Positions 46,201 through 55,002 of a DNA stretch of 64,000 bases are shown piece by piece. Below the pieces are notes generated by a model. That model was not told the origin of the DNA, ran no database searches, and was given only the letters and a program-made list of their open reading frames with translations. Source of the stretch: Paenibacillus sp. OK003 (GTDB lineage Bacteria > Bacillota > Bacilli > Paenibacillales > Paenibacillaceae); the NCBI RefSeq assembly GCF_900109515.1, contig NZ_FOBD01000004.1, positions 186,001 to 250,000 on the forward strand, written 5' to 3'. Positions within the stretch are counted from its first letter, which is position 1, and every line of letters begins with the position of its first letter. The position numbers and the translations under genes are program-made.

Positions 46201-46817
46201 TAACGGCCAATGTTAATCATCTGGGTACATTCGTTGTGTCCAGTTACACACCGGTGAATCTGTCTGACCTGAATGGACACTGGGCTTCCGACTACGCAGA
46301 TCGTTTGTTGGGCATGAACGTGATTCAAGGTTACACAGATGGTACGTTCCAACCATCGAAGAAGATTACACGGGCAGAGTTTGTTACGTTGCTCAGTAAG
46401 GCGCTGGCATTGAATTCAGTGCAAACGGATCTGACATTTGCAGATCAAGGTAGTCTGCCAGACTGGGCGAAGAGCGGTATTGCCGCAGCCATGCAAGCTG
46501 GAATCGTGAAGGGCTATGGAGACAATACGTTCAAGCCTAATCAGACGATCACTCGTGCCGAGATGGCTGTGATGATGGCGAATGCATTGAAATTAAGTGC
46601 AGATGCACAAGCCGGAATGTCTGGTAATACATCCGTTAAACCAAGCTTCACCGATGCATCGCAGACGCCATCTTGGGCACAAGATGCACTGAATACAGCC
46701 GTTCAGGCCAAAATTGTGAGTGGATATACGGACCATACGGTTCGTGCAGGAAGTGAAACGACCCGAGCGGAAGCAGCGACGATGATCTATAATTTGTTGT
46801 TGGCCATGTACGTGTAA
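43272..46817 (+). CDS. SLH-anchored PHP-domain phosphoesterase-like protein
   Basis: 1181 residues. A signal peptide ends near residue 37 (SYADA). The PHP domain (about 52-400) keeps metal ligands GDLHVHT (HxH), LTDH, SGFEWD, INHPSRG and NSDYHF. A beta domain (about 400-590), an Ig-like segment, a DUF5011-like Ig domain (about 735-815; VGDKYNEPGAQATDNVG), a Gly/Ser then Pro/Thr linker, a further beta domain and three SLH repeats (about 995-1181; RITRAEFVTLL, ITRAEMAVMM, TTRAEAATMI) follow. Secreted PHP enzymes hydrolyse phosphate esters with bound metals. The ATG at 43272 fits the predicted promoter and signal peptide; 43167 is an alternative start. Confidence 0.86.
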   Translation: MILFNNKGKKMLAMLTLIPLATGMVMGAFPAAVSYADAGDNTPVNSSATGSWQTGDLHVHTFESDDAQNSLENVLDAGLTKYGLDWIALTDHLRLSKRDHNGVDIPGGSIPMSKGMNEYQVPQIKALQEAGKYAGKTIFSGFEWDMPTHEHVGVGILTDEPNSTEALEAANEFEYRFTNRDASLFDAADVANWDQTGGRAYTTHQDALAAINWLATKYPTTSYAMINHPSRGKNKYTIADFREFNDLAPQVVFGIEGMLGNQMEPDRGGYNTSYNVANPTADDGYKYRTYGGVDYMVAKVGGLWDALLGEGRHFWNYGNSDYHFKTIGTNSSGYFPGEYAKTYSWVDGTGMQAVLEGLRSGKSFSVFGDLINALDFTASGAGNQAEMGGDLGVTQGDEVELKIRFKSPTTSNNYEKPINSGTSAEQVPEVDHVDLIVGDVTGKAQKGTAAYNKDTNDSTKVLATFTSNDWTTDAEGYNVITYKIKATDQDKYFRLRGTNLGMNVTGETVNGEPQLDPKITTADATTRFNEINDKNYGDLWFYSNPIFVSATPYSDVQAVTDTLQAIDLGNLNAVTSDLTLPMEGKHGATISWSSSNPELMDAQGKLLTQPENNERLELTATVQRGSETDTRTFTVIVEGTNNQVLVLKGNMTTADGQPYHTDTWTNQSVTVSVTSAVYAPATSATIELSLDEGQTYEPYSENAPLEVTEPGEHKLLFRATDDLEQTYTLPLVVKIDREIPVITLQGSSQMTLTVGDKYNEPGAQATDNVGIRGTVQVDGSVNTQAAGIYTLRYNVKDIAGNAAQEVIRTVTVQARSGNGGGGSGGDNGGNSGGNSGGSTPSVPTTPTVPTTPTNPDTGSDSTTEVKVEVEANQPVQTGLKDIVQFNAPSGAIGSKDTLQVSVVAKDKLQNTASLNVLGQAVQISRSGGRTLNDQAVLSLNVDSADLPNGTQPAIYYYNEARQSWVFIGGKMNAAGSITANVNHLGTFVVSSYTPVNLSDLNGHWASDYADRLLGMNVIQGYTDGTFQPSKKITRAEFVTLLSKALALNSVQTDLTFADQGSLPDWAKSGIAAAMQAGIVKGYGDNTFKPNQTITRAEMAVMMANALKLSADAQAGMSGNTSVKPSFTDASQTPSWAQDALNTAVQAKIVSGYTDHTVRAGSETTRAEAATMIYNLLLAMYV

Positions 46818-46842
46818 AAGCACAATATTTAAAGGAATTAAA

Positions 46843-46880
46843 ACAAAGGTCATCCGGAGAGGGATGGCCTTTGTTTATTT
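46843..46880. terminator. Bidirectional terminator between convergent genes
   Basis: ACAAAGG-N-CATCC pairs with GGATGGCCTTTGT. T-rich tracts lie on both sides (TTTATTTT on plus, TTTGTTTTAA on minus). It serves both the PHP-SLH gene and the DUF11-repeat gene. Confidence 0.85.
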
Positions 46881-46922
46881 TGCGTGTGACATCTTTATGA
46901 AAAGTCTGCTCTTCAGCGAAGC

Positions 46923-49900
46923 CTATTCCTCTTGTTCTATAATTTCAACATCGGTTTTATTAGAGGCTAGAAAAGAAGGTAACTGGGTGCCATCAGGCAG
47001 TGCAACGTTAAAATGTAATAAAGCCTGATTAAGCAACCTGCAGTATTCAGGTATGTTATGAACCAGCACATTAAATTGAACGTCTACCGTTCCTCCTGGG
47101 GCGATTGTACCCAGTGGAAGTCCTTTTATAACGTCTCCATCGGGTTGAAGCTGTCCGTTAACCACCACGCTGCCAGCAATAAAGGTGGACTCCGCTTGAA
47201 TGACATCCTTCAGAATGACATCTGTCGCTGACAATAAGCTTGCGTTATGAATCAAAATTTTATAACGGAGATGGGAATGGACTTCAACCTCTTGTTTGTT
47301 AGCACTTTTGACAATGGTAAGCTGTGGAAAGCGGCTCGGAATCACCACTGTATTGGATTGCAATGAGCCTGCTGTTGCTTGGCCTTGAGCTTGGAATTTA
47401 GCTGATAATTGGTTGACGATATTTCCGTTTACGGGCTGGTTGATGACGATAACCTCAAACGTAACACTTGCAGTATGGCCCGGCTGAAGTGACGCAATGA
47501 AGATGCCTGCGGCCGGATTGGCTCCAGTAACCGGTTGTCCTTCCAGCCTTACACTTTCCTCAACAAAGCGGGTCCCGGTCGGGATCGAATCGGTTATCGT
47601 AACCTGAACAATTGTACTTCCCGTATTGGTAATGACGGATTGATACGTGATGGTATCGCCCACAACAACGGAAGTTTTGTCCGCTGTTTTTTGGAGGTTA
47701 ATCAGTGTTGTCGAAGTGGAAGTCACGAGTACGTTGACGGCATTGGATTGGATGGTAAAGACCGTCTGTCCCAACGTATATTGAAGGTTCGCCTGATTTG
47801 TAATTTGGGAAAATGTAATGCCCGCGTTTACGCTGACCTGGAATGTGACCGTTGCAGTACCTCCTGGCGGAATCATGCCGAGGTTGATTCCGTTCGCAGG
47901 AATACCCGACGATGCCACTACTCCGTTAACGACGACACTGCCTGTAACAAATGTTGTTCCTGGGGGAACAGGATCGGTCAATACAACCGAACTTATAGGC
48001 GATCGATTATTATTGCGTATAAGGAGGGTATAGGTAATGACATCACCAGGCAAGGCATCCGTTCTGTTGGCTGTTTTGTTAATGGACACATTGGGATGGC
48101 CTACAAGAAGAGTGATTGGATCGGACTGTGAGGTGTCAGTAAGTGTTCTCCCGTCTGCGGTAAGGAACGAGAAGCTGGCAATCGCTTGGTTGATGATCTC
48201 GAAATTTGTTGGTATGGCGTTGATGCCCACCGAGAATGAAACCTGAACAATCTGCTCCGGAGTGATCTCACCCAAAGCAATGCCAGGAGCCGGGTTTGCT
48301 GCGGGCAAGCTGCTACCATTAGATATGACACTGCCCTGTACAAAGGTCGTACTGGATGACAATGAATCCAGCAAAGTCACATTGGCTGCAATATTCCCTG
48401 TGTTGCTCACGGTAAACAGATACTGAACCGTATCTCCGACCTGAACATTGGTGCTGGAGGCTGATTTGACAATGGAAATGACCGGGATATTTACAGGGGT
48501 TGTTACGGCATTGGACTGCACGGTATCTGTGAAATTTCCTGTGGTGAATTGTACATTGGCCTGATTGGTTACGAGGATGGGTACAGGCTCATTAATAACG
48601 CGATCATCGACGACAACTTGAAAAGTGACGGTTGCTGAGCCATTTTGCATGATCGAACTGATCGTAATACCTGCAGCCGGATTAGCATCGGGAATAACAG
48701 TGCCATCGACGGTAACACTTCCTGGGACAAATGTGGTACCAGCCGGAATGGGGTCTGTAAGCACAACATCAGTAATGGGTGTTGATACATTATTTTTGAT
48801 CAGAAGGGTATAGGTGATCGTCTCCCCAATCTGAACATCCACTACAGGAACTGATTTGATCACTGAAACAATATCCGCAGCCGTTACCGGTATAGAGACT
48901 ATATTGGATAATACGCTGTCACTGAGAATTCGACCATCGGGTACAAGGGCAACATAATCGGCTCTCGTTTGATTGTTCAGTACAGGCGGATCAGGTAAAG
49001 ATGTGACTGCAGCCTGGAAAGTGACAACGACCGGAAATCCGGGTGATACGGTGCCAAGAATAACTCCTGTCACAGGACTGGCGCCACTCCAGCGATTCCC
49101 GTTAATGAACACACTGTTTTGAACAAAGGTCTCTCCTGGTGGCAACGGGTCAAATAAAATGACATCCGCATTCAAATTCCCCGTATTGCTCACGATTAGG
49201 GTGTAGGTAATGGTATCTCCCACAATAGCATTCAACTCGGAGGCGGATTTCACTATATCAATAATTGGCGCATACACAGGGATCGTCACAATATTGGACA
49301 AATTCACGATAGGCGTTGTTCCGACAATAAAATTGATGCTCGCTTGATCTGTCAAATTAAACGGGATGGGCAGAGGGACAGGCAGATTGGTCACACTCAC
49401 CTGAAAGGTCACGACAACCTGACTATTGCCAGCAATGGTTCCAATATTAACGCCAGTGGAAGGATCGGCACCCTGGATGACCGTCCCGTTCAAGGTTACA
49501 CTATTCGGAACAAGAACGGAGCCTGCCGGGATCGGATCAGAAAAAATCACATTATTGACGGGGAAGCTTTCAATATTTGCAATAACGATCGTATAGGTTA
49601 TAACATCTCCGTCCACAGCATCGATGACATCAGCGCTTTTGGTTACAATCGGGTCTGGTGCGGATATCGGTATGATGATCTCATTGGAAGGGGAGCTTCC
49701 CGAAATGACACGTCCATCGGGTGGATTGAATGTGTAATCCGTCGTTGCCTGATTCGTTAACTGCTGATTGGCGGGCAAGGTATTCACGATAATCTGAAAT
49801 GTAACGAACACGAAATCGCCCGGAGCCAGCGTTCCTAAGGGGATGCCTGCATTGGGATCAGCCGCAGGTAAAGGGATGCCATTGGCTATCACGGTTCCCG

Positions 49901-52259
49901 GTGCAAAAGCGGCATCTGGCGGAATCACGTCCGTAAGGGTCAGCGTTGCGGCAATATTGCCGGTATTCGTCACATTCAGCTGGTACGTTATCGTTTGACC
50001 AACGGTTGCAAAGGTGGGGTCCGAGCTTTTCGTTGTTGTGATCACAGGCTGATATACGGGTATGATCAAAGGATCAGAGAAGGACGCTCCCTCAAACGTG
50101 CCACTTGTAAAAGTAACCTGCGCCTGATCAACCAGCTCTGGCGGATCAGGTACGAAAACAACGGTAGTGCTGAAGGTGACAGTAACGGACACACCTGGAC
50201 CAATGGTTCCTAGACTAACCCCTGCTACCGGATCAGCAGAAGGCTGAACAATGCCGTCAACGGTTACACTGCCGGGAATAAATGCCGAACCGGACGGAAT
50301 GGCATCTGCAAAAACAACGTTATTAATCGGAGTGGTGTCTGTATTCGTGATGACAACGGTATACGTCAGTGTATCTCCAACAACAGCATCAATGGCACTG
50401 GCTGTTTTGGTGACACTGACCATCGGAGTTGATACAGTCACCGTCACCACGTTCGAGAGGGAGGAATCTGTAAGGATTCGACCATCAGGCAACTGTGAGG
50501 TGTAATCAGCGGTACCTTGATTATTCAGATCAAAACCACGTGGCAAGCCGATCACCACAACCTGGAACGTAATCGTAGTAGAACTCCCAATCGGAATGTT
50601 CCCGACGGGTATTCCGCTGGCCGGATTATATGATGGCTGAACAACACCGTTGACGGTCACGCTTCCTGGTACAAAGTTTGAACCGTCCGGAATGGGGTCT
50701 GTGACCGTTGTGAGTGCATCAATATTTCCAATATTGGTTACGACCAAGGTGTACGTAACCGTACTGCCAACCAGGGCATTGGCAGTATCCGCACTTTTGA
50801 CAATCGCAAGATCCGGTTGAAAGACCGGAATCGTTACCGCGTTGGAGGGAACCTCATTGGAAATGATAGGTCCACCAGGTACTGTAGGTGCCGTATAACC
50901 GACCTTGGCCTGATCGAATAAACGAGGCGGTGTTGGTAAGGTGGTTACCTGTACTTGGAATGTAACGACAACAGATGCACCGGCCGGGAGGGAACCTACC
51001 AAAATTCCGGTTATGGGGTCCGCTCCTGGTTGTGACACACCATCAATCGTAACGCTATTCGCCACAAAAGCACTGCCGGCAGGAATATTGTCAAATACAA
51101 CTACATCGGTTGCGTTCGATATGGAGGTATTTTGTACAAGTACGGAATAGGTAATCGTGTCCCCAACAATGGCGTCCTCTTCACTTGCCGTCTTGGTTGC
51201 TGTAATGACAGGTGTATTAATATTTATCTGAAGGGCGAAGGAATTAACCAAATAACCGTCTCCAGATGTTGTCAAACGTAGAAAAGCGGACGTTTGAGTA
51301 TTTACAAGTGTACTGCTGACATCCACATTGGTGATATCCCACCCTTGTCGTCCGCCAACAATATCGGTTCCGGGCGTACCATTGATCTGATTCCGGTTGC
51401 CAAAGGTGCCTGTGGTATCCAATGCTCCAGTATCTCCGTTGATCTGGGAGGCAAAGAAATTGGTTGCAAAGTTGTTGGGGCCGGACAATGCACTGAGATT
51501 CGAGACGGTTGGACCAAACAGGGCCTGATCACCCGTTTTGTTCGCATCTCCCTCTTGTGCGGCGAGCAATGCGCGTCCTGATAAGGGACCAGTAAATGGC
51601 GTCGCAAAGCCCTCGATCGGTGTTGTGACCGGACCCGATGTGGAAAGGATCACATCCGCGCCTACCCGAATGGATAGATTTCGCAGGGGTAAGCCCGGAT
51701 TGCGATAAACGACTCCTAGCGTCCAGCCTGCGTTATTCGAATTGGGATCGGGAATGGACAACGTTCCCACAACCCCGCCTGTTACATATGTACCGGTTCC
51801 TCCAGACCGAATGATATCCGTCACATCAGACGACCGCACGTATGCATAGGTTGTCGGGAATCCAGATGCCGTGGACAGAATCACTTCTCTGGCTGTAGCT
51901 GGATCGGGTGAGACCGTTGTTACACCAGCAGGTGTTGTCAGGATGACGTCTTTGTTAATAAAAGCCGAATTGTTCTCCTGGTTATCAATGTACGTTCCTC
52001 CCCAGATTAACTCCGCATAGAGAACCGTACTGCCCGCAGGCAGATTGAGAACCGCAGCTGAGCTGTTGTTCTGAAATACGTTGGTGGTTCCCGGCGGATA
52101 GGAGCCGAACTGCACGTTGGTATCCGTGATGATGTAGCCTCCAATACTGTCCACCGTACCTGGAACACCCACCGTATTGGACCGGCTCAGACCCAAAGTG
52201 TTACCTGTGAATGTTACGGCACCTGTATCGTTGATCACGTACCTTTCAATAAAAGCCAC
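46923..52259 (-). CDS. Giant DUF11-repeat protein
   Basis: 1778 residues. An N-terminal domain (about 1-345; begins VAFIERYVINDTGAVTFTG) is followed by eleven DUF11 repeats of about 130 residues, each opening with a form of KSA-x5-VGDTITY. Repeats alternate: even ones carry TNTGNI and PDGR-x-L-x-DSS motifs, odd ones carry NNVVF/TDVVL-PIPAGT motifs. Predicted beta-sandwich adhesin rods. No signal peptide, SLH, LPXTG or transmembrane segment is seen; the end is TDVEIIEQEE. The GTG at 52259 follows AAGGGTG by 8 bases and gives the N-terminus usual in Bacillus relatives; an ATG-like start at 52358 has no ribosome site. Likely a spore, cell-surface or exosporium-type structural protein, which is inference. 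Confidence 0.85.
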   Translation of the reverse strand: MAFIERYVINDTGAVTFTGNTLGLSRSNTVGVPGTVDSIGGYIITDTNVQFGSYPPGTTNVFQNNSSAAVLNLPAGSTVLYAELIWGGTYIDNQENNSAFINKDVILTTPAGVTTVSPDPATAREVILSTASGFPTTYAYVRSSDVTDIIRSGGTGTYVTGGVVGTLSIPDPNSNNAGWTLGVVYRNPGLPLRNLSIRVGADVILSTSGPVTTPIEGFATPFTGPLSGRALLAAQEGDANKTGDQALFGPTVSNLSALSGPNNFATNFFASQINGDTGALDTTGTFGNRNQINGTPGTDIVGGRQGWDITNVDVSSTLVNTQTSAFLRLTTSGDGYLVNSFALQININTPVITATKTASEEDAIVGDTITYSVLVQNTSISNATDVVVFDNIPAGSAFVANSVTIDGVSQPGADPITGILVGSLPAGASVVVTFQVQVTTLPTPPRLFDQAKVGYTAPTVPGGPIISNEVPSNAVTIPVFQPDLAIVKSADTANALVGSTVTYTLVVTNIGNIDALTTVTDPIPDGSNFVPGSVTVNGVVQPSYNPASGIPVGNIPIGSSTTITFQVVVIGLPRGFDLNNQGTADYTSQLPDGRILTDSSLSNVVTVTVSTPMVSVTKTASAIDAVVGDTLTYTVVITNTDTTPINNVVFADAIPSGSAFIPGSVTVDGIVQPSADPVAGVSLGTIGPGVSVTVTFSTTVVFVPDPPELVDQAQVTFTSGTFEGASFSDPLIIPVYQPVITTTKSSDPTFATVGQTITYQLNVTNTGNIAATLTLTDVIPPDAAFAPGTVIANGIPLPAADPNAGIPLGTLAPGDFVFVTFQIIVNTLPANQQLTNQATTDYTFNPPDGRVISGSSPSNEIIIPISAPDPIVTKSADVIDAVDGDVITYTIVIANIESFPVNNVIFSDPIPAGSVLVPNSVTLNGTVIQGADPSTGVNIGTIAGNSQVVVTFQVSVTNLPVPLPIPFNLTDQASINFIVGTTPIVNLSNIVTIPVYAPIIDIVKSASELNAIVGDTITYTLIVSNTGNLNADVILFDPLPPGETFVQNSVFINGNRWSGASPVTGVILGTVSPGFPVVVTFQAAVTSLPDPPVLNNQTRADYVALVPDGRILSDSVLSNIVSIPVTAADIVSVIKSVPVVDVQIGETITYTLLIKNNVSTPITDVVLTDPIPAGTTFVPGSVTVDGTVIPDANPAAGITISSIMQNGSATVTFQVVVDDRVINEPVPILVTNQANVQFTTGNFTDTVQSNAVTTPVNIPVISIVKSASSTNVQVGDTVQYLFTVSNTGNIAANVTLLDSLSSSTTFVQGSVISNGSSLPAANPAPGIALGEITPEQIVQVSFSVGINAIPTNFEIINQAIASFSFLTADGRTLTDTSQSDPITLLVGHPNVSINKTANRTDALPGDVITYTLLIRNNNRSPISSVVLTDPVPPGTTFVTGSVVVNGVVASSGIPANGINLGMIPPGGTATVTFQVSVNAGITFSQITNQANLQYTLGQTVFTIQSNAVNVLVTSTSTTLINLQKTADKTSVVVGDTITYQSVITNTGSTIVQVTITDSIPTGTRFVEESVRLEGQPVTGANPAAGIFIASLQPGHTASVTFEVIVINQPVNGNIVNQLSAKFQAQGQATAGSLQSNTVVIPSRFPQLTIVKSANKQEVEVHSHLRYKILIHNASLLSATDVILKDVIQAESTFIAGSVVVNGQLQPDGDVIKGLPLGTIAPGGTVDVQFNVLVHNIPEYCRLLNQALLHFNVALPDGTQLPSFLASNKTDVEIIEQEE

Positions 52260-52511
52260 TTTTTTCACACCCTTCATCATAAATTGCACTCTAATCAATA
52301 TATTTGGGCGAAAAAAATTTATGTTGAAGTACAGGCTTAATGTTGAGCAGGAACACAAACAAGATCCTTACCTACGGACATAGATACCCTTAACCCGATA
52401 TTGATAAAGGGCTTTAAAGGTAACATCCGTTTTTTGACAATAAAGATTGTTGATACCTCTATTGTGATAGAATGAGTTAGGTTTGGATGATGAATGGTGG
52501 GGGCTTAGAAA

Positions 52512-53459
52512 ATGAACAAAACGGAGCGGCAGCTTGCTATAACGCTTGAATTGCAGCGAAGTAAGATGATCAGAGCTGAGGATCTGGCATCTCAATTTGA
52601 GACAAGCATACGTACGATATATCGCGATATCCAGGCATTAAGTGAGGCTGGTGTTCCGATTATGGGAGCTCCGGGTCATGGTTATTCTCTAATGGAAGGA
52701 TATTTTCTGCCCCCGGTAAGTTTTACAGCAGAAGAAGCCGTATCCTTGCTCATGGGAGCTGATTTTATCGAACAGAGATTGGATACAGAATACGCGATGG
52801 AGGCTAAGTCGGCTCAACGGAAAATTGAAGCGATCTTGCCAGAATCCGTTCGTGACGAATCCACACGTGTTCGGGAAACGATGCGACTGCTTCATACGGT
52901 TGAACCATTAACCCGAGCGCGGGTGAAAACATACCTTAACCAGATACGCAATGCCATTTTGGAGCAACGTAAAATCAGCTTCATGTACCTGAAAAAAATG
53001 CCAGGAACGGATGGCAATCGGTATAATATGCGTGAGGTTTCACCCTATGGACTCTCACTTGTTCAGGAGAATTGGGTATTGATTGCACGTTGTGATATGC
53101 GACAAGACATCCGCCATTTTCGTTTGTCACGCATGACTGAACTTTCCGTGCTGGAGGATCAATTCCTATTGCCACCGGATTTTGATCTAAACAGTTATCG
53201 ACCTCCTGAGGATCGTAACGAACAAGTATTAATTCGGGCTAAACCTGAAATTGCTGACAAAATTATGGAGGCACTTCATTTTTATATGGATGCATTTGAG
53301 GAGCAAGAGGAAGGTGTCATTTTTCATTTTCGTGTCCGCTACCCGGAGGAAATATTGCATTATTTACTTGGCTGGGGTGGAGATATCGAGGTCTTGGAAC
53401 CGGAGTCTTTACGCTTCCGAATGCAGGAAGTAGCCAAAAACATCTTAAAACACTACTGA
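52512..53459 (+). CDS. HTH/WYL-domain transcriptional regulator (YafY-like)
   Basis: 315 residues. A DeoR-type helix-turn-helix (about 5-60; AEDLASQFETSIRTIYRDIQAL, then GHGYSL) is followed by a WYL ligand domain (about 135-210; ISFMYLKK, REVSPYGLSLVQENWVLIARC) and a WCX C-terminal region. The start lies 9 bases after GGTGGGGG. The stop codon is inside the terminator stem. Divergent from the DUF11 gene. WYL proteins commonly sense nucleotides or nucleic acid and often sit near defence loci; here the Wadjet operon begins 1.5 kb downstream. Confidence 0.9.
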   Translation: MNKTERQLAITLELQRSKMIRAEDLASQFETSIRTIYRDIQALSEAGVPIMGAPGHGYSLMEGYFLPPVSFTAEEAVSLLMGADFIEQRLDTEYAMEAKSAQRKIEAILPESVRDESTRVRETMRLLHTVEPLTRARVKTYLNQIRNAILEQRKISFMYLKKMPGTDGNRYNMREVSPYGLSLVQENWVLIARCDMRQDIRHFRLSRMTELSVLEDQFLLPPDFDLNSYRPPEDRNEQVLIRAKPEIADKIMEALHFYMDAFEEQEEGVIFHFRVRYPEEILHYLLGWGGDIEVLEPESLRFRMQEVAKNILKHY

Positions 53460-53486
53460 CATACACCTGTCAGTAGTGTTTTTTTA
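53450..53486 (+). terminator. Rho-independent terminator overlapping the WYL gene stop
   Basis: ACACTACTGACA and TGTCAGTAGTGT form a perfect 12-bp stem with a six-base loop, followed by seven T. The TGA stop (53457-53459) lies in the left arm. Confidence 0.95.
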
Positions 53487-53526
53487 TACTTTGATATATC
53501 ACAGATCAAGAGGAGTGGGTTGAAGG

Positions 53527-54063
53527 ATGAGGAGTACAACGGAAGTATTGAAATCATTTGAAACTGCTGTAGAACGATATTTGGCAGAACTGAAAAATTT
53601 GGATATGTCTAGCTTATATAAAAAACAAAGTGAAGAGGAATGGTCCATTGGACAGATGTATGTACATTTGATTCAATCAGCGCTTTTCTTGCATCTGCGT
53701 AATATTGAGCAGTGTTTGAGCAACGAGGATTCGGCGTTAAACTCGGGGGATGAAAAAACAGATCTGGGTAGGTAAGTGTTTGAATTAGGACAATTCCCGC
53801 CCGTTCCCGTTAAGGTACCTGCTTCCCCGCAGTACACCCCGCAACCACCCGAGAGCATGGAGTTCTTGATCAATGGGCTTCACGAGGTAGTGGACCGGAT
53901 GAGAAGTACGGCATCTGTTCTACACCAAGCGTCCGTAAGCAACAAAATACTTCATCCAGCTCTTGGAGCTTTAAACGCTCAAGAATGGTTTTTGTTGATA
54001 GAGATGCACTACAGACATCATTTTTTGCAATTGGATCGATTGAAAACGAATCTGGAAATGTAA
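53527..54063 (+). pseudogene. DinB-family protein interrupted by an in-frame TAA
   Basis: One frame reads through 53527-54063 and would give 177 residues of a DinB/YfiT-like four-helix protein, but a TAA at 53773-53775 splits it into 82 and 95 residues. The N-terminal half has WSIGQMYVHLIQSALFL (metal-site His) and the C-terminal half has HYRHHFLQLDRL (the second His pair), so neither half alone holds the metal site. The next codon after TAA is GTG, with only GGTAGG upstream. Most likely a nonsense mutation. Readthrough, a sequencing error or a split gene are alternatives. The start follows AGAGGAGTGGG. Confidence 0.75.
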
Positions 54064-54089
54064 ACGAGAGAAGGGAATGGGATGTATCC

Positions 54090-54566
54090 ATGAAACCAAA
54101 TCAGGATAGCAGATATTGGATTGGCGTTGTATCTGCTTCTCATGTGAATGTAGCCGTAGAGGGAGGTTTTGCGCAGCTGTGCCATGGCAAGTCAGCACTG
54201 TTGCGACAGATGTCCGCGGGTGATTGGCTGATATACTATTCTCCACGCACAGACATATCAACAGGCAAGCCACTTCAGGCGTTTACCGCTATCGGTCAAA
54301 TTACCGACGACAGGATATACCAATATCAGATGTCGGAATCCTTCGTACCCTTTCGCCGAGATCTCCGTTATCTTTCGTGCCGAGAAGTAAAGATCGCAAC
54401 GTTGTTAGACCAACTCAGTTTTACACGCGGGAATCGCAATTGGGGGTTTCCATTTCGTAAAGGCCATTTTGAAATTGGGGCTGAAGACTTCATGATGATA
54501 GCTTCCTCCATGTTGGAAGATGAGGCACAGTCACTACTGGATATTAGCTTAAGCCAGAAATGTTAA
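54090..54566 (+). CDS. EVE-domain protein (UPF0310)
   Basis: 158 residues. It begins SRYWIGVVSASHVNVAVEGGFAQ and contains SAGDWLIYYSPRT, AFTAIGQI, SESFVPFRRDL and GHFEIGAEDF, the landmarks of EVE/PUA-like domains that bind modified bases in nucleic acid. Family members occur as stand-alone proteins and as readers in restriction systems. The ATG at 54090 follows AAGGGAATGGG, 27 bases after the DinB stop; an ATG at 53985 overlaps DinB without a ribosome site. Possibly co-transcribed with the DinB gene. Confidence 0.87.
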   Translation: MKPNQDSRYWIGVVSASHVNVAVEGGFAQLCHGKSALLRQMSAGDWLIYYSPRTDISTGKPLQAFTAIGQITDDRIYQYQMSESFVPFRRDLRYLSCREVKIATLLDQLSFTRGNRNWGFPFRKGHFEIGAEDFMMIASSMLEDEAQSLLDISLSQKC

Positions 54567-54573
54567 CCAAAGC

Positions 54574-54604
54574 AAAAGGCCCATAGATAGTCTATGGACC
54601 TTTT
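54574..54604 (+). terminator. Rho-independent terminator
   Basis: AAAAGG-N-CCATAGA pairs with TCTATGG-N-CCTTTT, followed by GGTTTT. A second smaller hairpin, GGCCATC with GATGGTC followed by TTTGTT, lies at about 54733-54758. The rest of 54605-54934 shows no gene. Confidence 0.78.
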
Positions 54605-54934
54605 GGTTTTATGGATAATCATATCCTCCACCGTTGATATTACAATTGCGAATAGACATTCCATTATTTTACTATGGGTATGGTAAACTGTCGATTGAAA
54701 CTTATTAGATGAGATTGAATTAAAATAAATTATAGGCCATCTAACAGGATGGTCTTTGTTGCTATTAAGGTTTAAATTCAAGTGGAAAAGTCAATTGTTT
54801 GCTAAAAGATCACGGGGCCCGTAACGATGCCGTAACTAGAATCTTCGCATTGGTTCGAGTCACCATGTCGTCTACGTGTTTGTTAGTTAAATTCGTAAAG
54901 AAGCGTTCGAGCTTTCGTGTTTAGCGGACTTTAT

Positions 54935-54962
54935 TTGCATGTAGTTATACCAGTGTTATATT
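54935..54962 (+). promoter_or_regulatory. Predicted promoter of the Wadjet operon
   Basis: TTGCAT and TATATT are spaced by 16 bases, 40 bases before the jetD start. No operator-like palindrome is evident. Confidence 0.5.
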
Positions 54963-55002
54963 AACAATACAAGATATTAATGATGAAGGATGAGCATGGA
55001 TC

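Noticed and set aside
53776..54063. Second half of the DinB frame as an independent gene
   Set aside because: Its GTG follows the stop immediately, the ribosome site is poor and it lacks half of the metal site; treated as part of the interrupted gene.
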